NCBI RefSeq assembly: GCF_019649055.1
Contig: NW_026570300.1
Coordinates: forward strand, 496,001-560,000
DNA: 64,000 nt
Direction of reading: 5' to 3'
DNA from: Paramacrobiotus metropolitanus
Lineage: Eukaryota; Tardigrada; Eutardigrada; Parachela; Macrobiotidae
Part shown: positions 35,450 through 44,428 of the stretch, piece after piece
Layout: the number at the start of each line of letters is the position of its first letter
How positions within the stretch are numbered: position 1 is the first letter of the stretch
Made by a program: the position numbers and the translations under genes
The notes under the pieces: model-generated
What the model was told of the DNA's origin: nothing
Database searches by the model: none
The model's input: the letters and a program-made list of their open reading frames with translations, nothing else

Positions 35450-36060
35450 AGATCCCTATAGATCACTTTTTCAGTTGACGACTTCGTTCAAATCTCGTTT
35501 TAAAGATAACTTTTTCAATAAAAAGTTCGATAAGTTCACTTTAGAAATGAAATTAGTCAGCTGCTGATATCAGCTGAACTGCTAAAAAGCTCGTTTCAAG
35601 TTCGTTCTCGGGTCAGCTAATCAATCTCAGCTCGGTTCAGATCACTTTTTACTCAACTCGTTTCAATTTAGATCAGCTCGTTTGACTGAAATTACATCGA
35701 TTACGATGAAAAAAGTTCGTTTTAGATCACACTGATCGATCTCAGCTCATCTGTGGAGGTCACTACCTGGTCAGATCAGGGTCAGAGATCGATCTCAGGT
35801 CCCAATGTTCACTTTTTTTACTCAACTTGTTTCGATCAAAAACAGCTCGTTTTAACTGAGGTCTGATCAATTACGATGAAAAGAGATCGTTTTCGTTGCT
35901 TATTAGCTCGTTATGAGATCGTTTGGCTAAATTTAACCAGTTAAAATTTTGACCAATCACAGCTCATATAACTGACCAATCACGTGCGTCCGTTAAAATT
36001 TTCTGACGTCACAGGTCGACGGCCAGACTTGCGCACCGTGTGCAAAAACTCCGTCTACGT
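35450..36060 (-). repeat. Leader or 5' LTR-like stretch of the retroelement
   Basis: It has many short repeats of GATCACTTTTT, AGCTCGTTT and GATCAGCTC type and no coding frame. It sits just upstream of the retroelement's first coding region. I could not find a matching stretch at the other end, so an LTR identity is only a guess. Confidence 0.35.
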
Positions 36061-37939
36061 CTGTCTCAGCTCAGTCAGGACCAATAAAATTTGCGCTTCT
36101 ACGCTCTAACCAATCCAATAATTATTAACGATCTTCTACCTGATTACCGTTCCGTTTCCGCCAAAAGGATACAGATGATCGCGTTTCTTCTTCCACGATC
36201 CGATCCCGCGCAGCCGTATTCCGCACGGTTATGGCGCCTTCCTGTCCGACCTAGTCGGCCTTCTGCTGGGCTTGTCAGGCCAACCAGCGGGTCGCTGTAC
36301 AGCCTATTTTGGTGGAGCGCGTTAAAACTGGACTCTTGGCACCTCCTTCGGTGCTGTCAACTTGTGGCTTTTCGGCGCTTGTGCCCGACAGCCTCGACCT
36401 CGACAGAGGATCCCGCTGCCTAGCAGAGGAAACAGCACAAACTCTCCGACAGGAGAAACTCGCACCGCAGCCCCCTGCCGTCTGACTCTTGAAAGCACAA
36501 GACAAGTTCTCCTACAGGAGATACTTGACTCAGTGCTGCCGCTGCTGCTGGCAATCCGATGAGATGCGCCTTGCTGACAGATGAGGAAACCAGTGCCTTA
36601 CTGGTGCAGTCGATCAATATCGATCCAGATTTGATGTGGCCGTTCGCCAAACAGATAAACAATTCAACTCAGAAACCGTCGTTGCGGCTCTGCTACCATA
36701 TCATGTGGTACTCTGAAAGAGTCCAGGACAGAGATCTCCACTGACAAGATCCTGCGTAGCGTACAATGCTATATGATATGGATAAATGCACACCGCACGG
36801 CAGCCACTAGCATAGGTACACTTCATTGAGTGTGCAAATCGACTGACTGAACAACTGACAAATCTCATCAGCGAAGAGCCAAATCCTGCTGCTGCGCATG
36901 CGCACTTGGGCGCCGCCTACTAGGCGAGAACAATGAGCGGCTTTAGCCTTCAGCCAATGAGAAGAGACACAACACAGACACGTCATCCGAGTAGCGTAGC
37001 GCCGCGAGGGTGAACGCGAGTGCAGCCATCGCTCACACCTGGAAACTCGGGAACTGTTGCATAAATAATACTTAAATCATAAAAAGAAATATTTAGGTTT
37101 ATGCACAGCTTACAGGAACAAGGGCCGCAAAGCCATGGTCGGTGCAGCTGGCACAGTTTTGACTTTTTCGAAGGAATTGGTTTCCGCCTACGCTTTCGGT
37201 CGGCAGCCAGACGGCTACAATTGCGTCTATGCATGTGTACGTTCATTCATAAATTTTTGACTGACTGCGTAGTGCGTACTGCCCGTCTGCTCGTTTTGTG
37301 GCTTTTTCATGCCTTTGTTATTTGTAACACTGTAACAGAGGCTTTGTTTGCTAAATTTGTATTTTTTCCGATGAATTAATGGAAAAGTTCAAGAATTATG
37401 AAGGGTTCAAGAATTTAAGTTTGCATATGCGTTTATTCCTGCATATCTCCGGTTTGACTCAATGAGAGTGATCTTTGGTTGTCGTTCGTGAAAAATCCTC
37501 ATCAAAAACTTACCACCAACATGAGAGCTTCGAAATAATTCACTTTGGTGTAGAAGTAGCTAACCAGGTCTTTGTTACTTTGTGTACTTGTAAAAGCTGT
37601 TGGAGTTGCGATATGTGTGAGTATCATTTGGCCTTTGGCTATCAATTTCGAGGTAAGAGAAGGGTGTTGTTTAGTCTGTTATTAAACATGCCTGGTTTAT
37701 GCCAAGTTCGTGTTCCGGGAAGATGTTGCGTCTCCGGATTGCCGCACTGTTTTCCAAACAGTGTGTTTTAGTCGTTGAAGACTTGGGATAAGTGTGGGTC
37801 TAGACATCGCAATTATTTATCAGTGCCCTGGTTTAGACGATGCTTTGGATTGTGATAACTTGAAGGATATGCTTTTGTAACTTCGGCTGATGTGGCAAGC
37901 GGACGAGAAGCTGTGCTTTGGGACATCACGAGACAGAAA
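36061..37939. other. Gene-free stretch
   Basis: I see no convincing gene or repeat. The first part is GC-richer, with two AC(T)CTCC.ACAGGAGA blocks near 36,436 and 36,508. Small open frames do not match any family I know. Confidence 0.5.
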
Positions 37940-38559
37940 ATGCACTTTCACGACGGGATGCGGAAAATCGGTTCGGCATTATTGTACGCTATCTGCTCTC
38001 TCCTGCTTATGACGATCAACAAGAGCGTCTTGACGTCGTATGGGTATGTGCACGCTGCAGCAAATTCCGATGAATGTTTTTTTTAGAAAAAACGCTTATA
38101 AATTGTTTGATTTGTGTGCGTTTGAGCAGATTTCCATCTTATGAACTGATTTGCGCAGGTAACTGTAGTCACTAATCACTGATAGTCTGAAAAAAAAAGG
38201 ATAAATGAAATCATGCAACGTAATATCATCACTAATATGTACCAATTGATTCGTGAGACACGTGAGACTCTTTGACGTGAGACAGTTTGATTTACAATGT
38301 ATATTGTCTAAACTGTTTTTGTTAACCAGATAGCATTTTTGTTTTGACGGTACGATTTGGGAATCTTGAGGATTTGTTATAAGCATCTTCATTTATTTTA
38401 TGCCGAACAATGTGCCAGCTGCTGCCGTGCCAGATTTACTTCGTATGCAGTTGACCAAAATTACTGATTTCAGATGATTACCACGGTAGTGGTTTTAAGC
38501 ACTACAAAAGGTTTTATTCAGCACTTTTTCCCAACCCGACCCCACATGGTTTTCGAAAG

Positions 38560-38775
38560 GTAACAGCTTACAGATCGTGAACAGGATGGAAAACCTTCGC
38601 AGCACTGTAAACATTGGCAGGCTGGGAAACAGAAACCAACCCGAAATATCAATATAACTACACATAGGACAATTACGCAGCCTCTAATACAAAATCGCAA
38701 TACTAACCTGATCATTTTTGTGCCGCCAAGTCCAAAAAACAAATTACCGGCGAAAATTAACGACAGTGGAGCAAC
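38560..38775 (-). other. 216 bp micro-inversion holding two SLC35D exon pieces
   Basis: On the minus strand, 38,775-38,708 reads VAPLSLIFAGNLFFGLGGTK then MI and a GTTAGT donor. 38,621-38,572 follows a CCCAG acceptor and reads LPMFTVLRRFSILFTI, ending in a GTAAGC donor. The phases join (AG|C = Ser, giving KMISLPMF). Reversed in place, it links FRK on the left to VAPLSL with no base left over. On the right the donor then faces the next plus-strand exon, LLFADYWFLR. GG dinucleotides at the junctions leave the breakpoint ambiguous by 1-2 bases. Confidence 0.85.
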
Positions 38776-39496
38776 CTGAAAGGTTCAACGGTAACGATAA
38801 AGCTCCATGAAAGCTCCTCGAAGCAGTGCTGTTTGCGGACTACTGGTTTCTGCGGTGAGGATACTTTAGTTTTCGAATAGGTAGTTTCTCTTATCATTAT
38901 GCTATTCGGTGTGGCGCACTGACACTGATTTTCCTCTTTCTAGCGTTATTCCATCGCGGTCAGTCCAGACCGCCGTGTGTGGTATGGTTCTGGGAAGTGT
39001 TGTGGCGGCTGTGTAAGTATTGTTAATACATACTGTATATGGAATTTAATACTAAAGCGACAGAGCTAGCCTATTTTCACATTAAAGACAGATAATCGTT
39101 TAGGCAGTTTTGCTGTTTGTTACTTAATATGCTGAATAAATTTTATGTAGGCATGACTTGTCGTTCACTTATACGGGATATTTCTTCGTCCTCATGAATG
39201 ATGTTTTCACGGCTGCTAATGCCGTATGCATTAAGAAAATTCCCAATTCCAAGGTACAACGTTGCAGCTTATGCAACAAAAAAGAACGAAGAAAAATTGA
39301 GTACGTTTCTTTGCAGGAACTGGGGCAATATGGATTGATGTTATACAGTTCCGCGCTCATGTTGATCCCGTCGCTAGTGTATACTTGTGGGACAGGCCAG
39401 CTGACTAAGGTCAGTGCAGAAAAATTTGGTACTGTCAGAGCGGCATCCGCTCTCTATAGGATCGTTCGATAGAATATTTCGATAGATTTGTATGCT

Positions 39497-39717
39497 TTGC
39501 CGATAGCCTAGTGGTGCCTCTCTCGGCCTTAGAGTATGGAGGTTGTGGGTTCGATTCCCTCAATCGGCAGATTTTTTGCGAGTTGTCTGTGCGAGCCTAG
39601 CCCAGCCCTTTCAGTACAAAGCTTATGAGTAGCTCCGGATGGAATGCGTTCTGCTGTACCTTTATGGATTATGAGTAGCTCCGGATGGAATGCGTTCTGC
39701 TGTACCTTTATGGATTA
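39497..39717 (+). mobile_element. tRNA-derived SINE in an SLC35D intron
   Basis: The head GCCGATAGCCTAGTGGTGCC has a good A box (TAGCCTAGTGG), and 30 bases on there is a perfect B box, GGTTCGATTCC. The ends GCCGAT...ATCGGC pair like a tRNA acceptor stem, but the anticodon arm lacks U33 and a proper loop, so it is not a functional tRNA. The body ends in two tandem copies of ATGAGTAGCTCCGGATGGAA plus TGCGTTCTGCTGTACCTTTA. Confidence 0.7.
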
Positions 39718-40342
39718 AGAATTTTAAAGTCGTACCAAAAAAGCTTTCAGAATTTGATATTATTGTAGGGTGATATTGTAGCATTTTTAGGCAATGGAGT
39801 TTGCGAAATGGACAGATTTGGGATTTGTTGTGCGCTTTGGCTTATCCTGCATTATGGGATTCGTGATCAATTATACAGTCGTATTGTGTACCCATTATAA
39901 TTCGGCTCTCACAACGACAGTAATTGGCGCTTTAAAGGTAAGTTTAAAAAGCGGTTTTTTTATAGCAAAAATCGAAATCTCTGTAGTTTTTTCGATTCCC
40001 GGTCTTGTTTGCAGCGATTGGCTTAAATGTTAGTTTAGTAGCATCCTGTACATAATCTTGTTTTTGTTATTTAGAACATTTTGACAGTATACTTTGGGAT
40101 GTATGTTGGAGGAGATTACATTTTTGATGTCTGGAATTTTCTGGGATTGAATATCAGGTAAAATCTTCTCTGCGTTAGGTTTTTCTGTAGCCGTGTTCTT
40201 GAAACGTTTACTGAACCGCGCACAAACTGATTCCATTTGTAGTGTGGTTGCCCGTCTATTATATTCCTACGTGGTATTTTTCGAGTCTGAAAGGAAGCAG
40301 ACAAAAACAGTCCGTGTGTTTACTGGAATATCGGCGGTATAA

Positions 40343-41193
40343 AGGAACGTGCTACAGCCTTTCCAGAATTCCTTACCATATGTGTCCTTACATTTTGCTG
40401 TGATATGGATATCTTCCATATTCTTTATAAGAAGTTTTTATAACAGTATTACTCTGTACAATATGCTCGTTTTGCGTTGTTTTATTGCAGTTTGGTTTGA
40501 GCTGTCTCTGCACATTGTTTGAATTTTAAGTTCAGAAATCTCACGTGTACCTAAATTCTTAAATCGTCAATGCTGCGAAAGAATCATTTTAAGCAAACTA
40601 TTTGACGCAGTTCTTTACGTTGCCAAATTTCTGTTGAAAATTACGTATAAAAAAACAACAGGCAAATGCCGAAATGCGGCTCTTTTTCTCTGCGTCGTAT
40701 GTTGTACTGGCAGTGATTAATCGAATGAGATTGTAGTATGAAGTTACACTTAAAATGATCGGATTAATTGCATCATTAATTTTTTTGCGGAAGAAATTTG
40801 GAAGCCGTTAATTATTCCATTTGTGCTTATAATGGATTTTGATAAGCAAACATTCAAAAAAACAGGTTGGATAAGTGCTCGCACCGTATATATTCAACAG
40901 CAATTTTAAGTGTTTGTGAATTAAAGGTGTTCTTCGGCTGTGCTTCGGTGTTGACAATCTCTTTGAGTAGTTTTCGTGTGTCTCGCCATGGTGCGGTATC
41001 ATCAAGTTTGTACCCTAAAGGCACTACAGCTCGAACCGAATCTCGGAGTTGAAGATGCGACCTTTTTGCCCTTAGCTACTTATTTTGTGCGGTAGCATGC
41101 ATGTTAAGCTTACAATTACCGCGTGTTAGGAAGCGGCACGGCGGGGCGTGAGATAAACCGGGAATATATTGCAAATAAATTGTGCGGAAAAAA
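40343..41193. other. Intergenic stretch
   Basis: AT-rich; a lone ATGCCGAAATG near 40,676 resembles one unit of the fold-back arms. Nothing else is recognised. Confidence 0.5.
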
Positions 41194-42081
41194 ATGGAGC
41201 CGACTCTTCCCTTTAACTTCGGACGAAGGCTTCTGTACATCCTGGTTTTTCAATTTTTAGGTACTTACACATGGTGCTTCCTTGTATTTGTGGTATTTTA
41301 TTTTATTTTTTTATAGTTCATAGCAAATCGGATAATGTGGGTCAGGATAGCTATCCCAAGACGGACATCAAGTTGGACAATAAGGTTTACGTGATGACAG
41401 AAGATAACTTCCACCATCTGATACAAGGACACGAAACCGGTTTGGTTCTGTTCCATGTGCCATGGTAAGAAAAAAACCAGGCGTCCACCACATAACTCTA
41501 ATTGCTAGTCTTTCCATTATGTCGTCATATATGGCACTTTCTATTTATGATAATAGTGTTTTAATCTTTTCGTGGTTAAAAAATGGCGTGCGAAAATTTA
41601 GCGGGCCGGAATTTGCATGTTTACTAGAAATCTGACAAAAAGTGTTAACAATTTAGGAACGCGCAATACCGAAGTATGCTGCCGGAATACGAAAAGGTTA
41701 CGAAAAAAGTTAACGATGAACTTCCGTCAGTGTTGATGGGAAAATTGGATGTGTCGCTTCATCCAGAAATTGCCGAACAGTTAGATATCCGTGGCGATGA
41801 GCCGCAGTTCTTGTTCTTCAATCAAGGAAAGCCGTACAATTATGAGGACTTTAAAAGCTATTCAGCTTTGTTGGAGAGTCTTCGGTTGCACGCTGGCCAC
41901 ATTTAGTTTCCGCCACGACCGCATCCGGAACTTGTGCCTGAGCTGACGCAGCACGAATTCCAGCAGACGATAAAAGGTCTGGATTTTGCTGATGTGGCTT
42001 TCTACAGAACGGAAGACTTGCGTCCGGTGTCGGAAGTGGATCTGGAGAGAGATTTCGATATGTTATTATGGCGGGCACCAG
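41194..42081 (+). pseudogene. PDI-like thioredoxin-fold protein without CXXC, interrupted by a stop
   Basis: Exons 41,194-41,260, 41,317-41,464 and 41,657-42,081 have clean GT/AG borders and matching phases. Exon 1 encodes a likely signal peptide (MEPTLPFNFGRRLLYILVFQ). Exons 2-3 encode a protein-disulfide-isomerase-like a domain: VYVMTEDNFHHLI, GLVLFHVPW, LPEYEKVTKKV and KLDVSLHPEIAEQLDIRGDE. Where PDIs have PWCGHC the reading has PWNAQY, so no redox cysteines. A TAG at 41,904-41,906 interrupts the frame, which stays open afterwards with a second domain-like stretch (ELTQHEFQQTIKGLDFADVA) down to a GTATTC donor-like site. It is either a decayed gene or a redox-inactive paralogue with a real early stop; the open frame beyond the stop favours recent decay. 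Confidence 0.65.
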
Positions 42082-42514
42082 GTATTCGACTTTACTGCCT
42101 TAGCTTTCTTGAATCACAGGTTTGTTAATAGTAATACACAATATGCCCTACTAAGCAATGCAAGCAACAGCTCAGTTCCTATCAAAGGTAACTGAATTCC
42201 ACAATTCGATAGAAGACGTTTACAGTTTTGCAATCGTATTGCAACAAGTCATTCTCCGAAGCCCGCCATACCGCAATAATAACATTCCAAAAACAGGAGG
42301 CGAAGACTTTTCTTCGCGTGATATTATTATGGAGCTAAGTGTGATTTTTATAATTCTGATGAAAGAAGTTGTACCGCTATTTCTTGCAAAAGTTTGTTTG
42401 TGCGCATACAACTGTTCAACATTTCACAATACACTACTGCACATGCAAAACGCTGTTCATAAGCGATTTCGTTTAACCACAACTAATGTTATTGTGTGAC
42501 TGAAATTCAAAATG

Positions 42515-42605
42515 GAAAAACTGGACAGGTGAAACGAGGTTCGAACCCACCACTGCGGCCACGCGTACTAAATTCCTCATGCCCAACTGCTCTACTGGAC
42601 ATTCT
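42515..42605 (-). mobile_element. tRNA-derived SINE head (minus strand)
   Basis: In reverse complement, GTCCAGTAGAGCAGTTGGGC (A-box-like) is followed 41 bases later by GGTGGGTTCGAACCTCG (B box GGTTCGAACC). It lies between the kinase-homology and linker pieces of the guanylate cyclase pseudogene. It does not fold as a complete tRNA. Confidence 0.5.
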
Positions 42606-42966
42606 CGAATGATGCTGGGACGAGATGCCATCTGTTCAGCCAACATTTCAACGCCTTCGTGAAAATTTTGCACAACTATTCGCCCATTCCGGTGACAGCA
42701 TTGTTGAGCACTTGATTGTAAACGGAAGTGAAGTTGACCTTTACTCGAAACTTGCACTTAGCCTTAACCTAAAACTTTCCAGCGCGGATATAATGAATCC
42801 TTGTTGTAGCATATGTATGATGGAAAAAGAGGCAGCCAGTTTAGAACAAGAAGCGGAAGAGAAAATGCATCTGATGCTGGAAGAAAAGCGACGCTCAGAT
42901 GAGATTCTCAGCCAAATTTTACCAAAGTAAATAAGTATTACGACTAGATGCAACGTCAATTATTTT

Positions 42967-43264
42967 GCTTAATTTAACTAACGTAAGCCGTCCCAAAAGT
43001 GCACGATCTTTCGAATACCTAGCGGTTCTTCCAGATGAACAAACCACATTCGTAAGAAATTACAGTACCGGAAAAAGGTTTCTGTGTGATCTGCATTACT
43101 ATATAGTTACGCCGAATGCTGCACCTGTCAAATCTGAAACCATCAACCAATTTAATCTGTGCACCGGTTTTCAACAGTATATGACGTTTGCAGAACTATT
43201 GCCCAAGCCCTCACTCAAGGAAAACAAATCCTTCCAGAAACATTTGCCAGCACACGGTACATTT
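42967..43264 (+). other. 100-codon open stretch inside the cyclase pseudogene, unrecognised
   Basis: The frame encodes, among others, KSARSFEYLAVLPDEQTTFV, RNYSTGKRFLCDLHYY and GFQQYMTFAELLPKPS. It sits where receptor cyclases go directly from the linker (SQILPK) into the catalytic core, so it is foreign to the family. I do not recognise it. It could be an exon of another gene or an inserted piece. Confidence 0.35.
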
Positions 43265-44428
43265 TAGTATTTTAGGTAAGCTTTCTGCTGCACTAACACA
43301 TTTATAACTGTTCGTGCACGAATTTATATTTCTTTCCGGTACAGCGATATCGAAGGATTTCCTGAATTAACCTTACAAGCCGAAACACCAGCGGATACTG
43401 TGTATATCTTGAACACTCTTTATGCTACCTGCGATGCAGTTATTGAGAAGTCTGACGTTTACAAAGTGGAAACTGTCAAACTAACAGCAGCGTACTTGAA
43501 CTTCTATATTGTTGCGTAATTATTGTTTTAATTTCAGGATGAATATGCCTATTTGGTAAAGTTGAATGCCGGCTAAAAGTAAAGTGAGAAGTGAAATCAT
43601 CATGAAAATTGTGTTTATCTAAGGTCGTAAGCGGGCTACCAGTTCGCAATGGGATCAAGCATGCCGGTGAAATCGCTACCCATGGCTCTCTATCTGAAGC
43701 GAGATATCGGCCTTCTCACATTTCGAAACAGCACAGCTTCTACACCCAAACTTCGCCCACGCGTTGGACTACACTCTGGTACCAAGTACTACGACATTGT
43801 AGTTAAAAACGCGCACAACAATAGCAATTAAACCGAAAGATTTTTACAGGGTCGTGTGTGGCTGCCATCATCGGAGCCAAAATGCCAAGATACTGCCTGT
43901 AAGAAACTATTTTTAAAGGCCGAGAACCCCAGATATCAAAATTTGTGGACTACAGTTTTGGCTTCGTAAGTTCGGTGATACGGTTAGCACTTCCAACAGA
44001 ATGGAATCACATGGAGAACGTAAGTTAAACAATCAAAAATATCAAATGCGACACTGCTCAACCAAAAAGCATTTCCAGCTGGAAAAATTCAGTGCAGCGA
44101 AGACACTAAAGAACTCTTGAACAAGATCGGAGGTTTCGTTGTACTGCCGCGCGGAGAAATAAATGTCAAGGTACGTTTTTATTTTCCAGCAATAGTACGG
44201 GTGTGCGCAGTAAAATAAAACTAAGCAGAAACGACATGATGGTTTGCTGCTTGCAGGGCAAAGGACCCATGAATACGTATTGGGTAATCGCAAAGGACTG
44301 ACGAAACCGCTTAAAGCGGTAGTGCAAGAGTTGTTGACTAACATAAGAAAACATCGTTCAGGAAGGAAATCAGAACTTCTGCGCCTTTTACGTTACACGG
44401 CTACGGGTTAACTAGACCTTGTAATTTT

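Larger units (their letters stand above)
22898..36050 (-). mobile_element. Large broken Ty3/gypsy-type LTR retroelement (fossil)
   Basis: Read on the minus strand from ~36 kb down to ~22.9 kb. The order is a leader or LTR-like stretch, a long coiled-coil-rich region, a retrotransposon Gag domain, a Gly/Asn-rich nucleocapsid region, an aspartic protease, reverse transcriptase, RNase H, and a long 3' coding region. The PR-RT-RH order and RT type place it with Ty3/gypsy. I did not recognise an integrase core, nor a matching pair of LTRs. The reading is interrupted in roughly ten or more places, so it is not a working copy. Protein motifs are still easy to read, which suggests moderate age; without paired LTRs I cannot date it. 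Confidence 0.8.
37940..40342 (+). pseudogene. SLC35D-like UDP-sugar transporter (fringe connection type), broken by a micro-inversion
   Basis: Exons I can place: 37,940-38,043 (MHFHDGMRKIGSALLYAICS, TM1, ending TSYG); 38,130-38,158 (FPSYELICA); one ending near 38,559 (LFPNPTPHGFRK); 38,827-38,854; 38,944-39,012 (VIPSRSVQTAVCGMV); 39,151-39,253 (NDVFTAANAV); 39,317-39,409 (ELGQYGLMLYSSALML); 39,791-39,937 ([17 protein letters not shown]); 40,075-40,157 (YVGGDYIFDVWNFLGLNIS); 40,243-40,342 with stop TAA. The order and motifs match SLC35D/Drosophila frc, which import UDP-sugars into the Golgi/ER. The two exons that should follow FRK lie on the opposite strand inside 38,560-38,775, so the gene as assembled cannot make the protein. 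The second/third transmembrane exon between 38,159 and 38,520 is uncertain. An intron at 39,410-39,790 holds a SINE. Confidence 0.8.
42206..44305 (+). pseudogene. Receptor guanylate cyclase, shattered
   Basis: Pieces lie in the right order on the plus strand but in changing frames. A kinase-homology piece (EDVYSFAIVLQQVILRSPPY, 42,215-42,280) comes first, then the linker (QPTFQRLRENFAQLF; EEKRRSDEILSQILPK, 42,640-42,930). The cyclase core starts at 43,345 (SDIEGFPEL, SDVYKVETV) and continues with RNGIKHAGEIAT and RPRVGLHSG near 43,640-43,785. Then follow IGAKMPRYC near 43,875, GDTVSTSNRMESHGE near 43,975, LLNKIGGFVVLPRGEINVK near 44,110 and GKGPMNTYWV near 44,255. These are the standard class III cyclase landmarks. 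Receptor cyclases make cGMP at the plasma membrane. Multiple frame changes, a SINE and an unknown 100-codon stretch make this a clear pseudogene; the extracellular half is not seen. Confidence 0.8.

Noticed and set aside
35450-36060. Confirmed 5' LTR
   Set aside because: No matching copy was found near 22-23 kb, so only a leader or LTR-like label is justified.
39497-39570. Functional tRNA gene
   Set aside because: A and B boxes and the acceptor stem are present, but the anticodon loop lacks U33 and a clean stem, and a SINE body follows.
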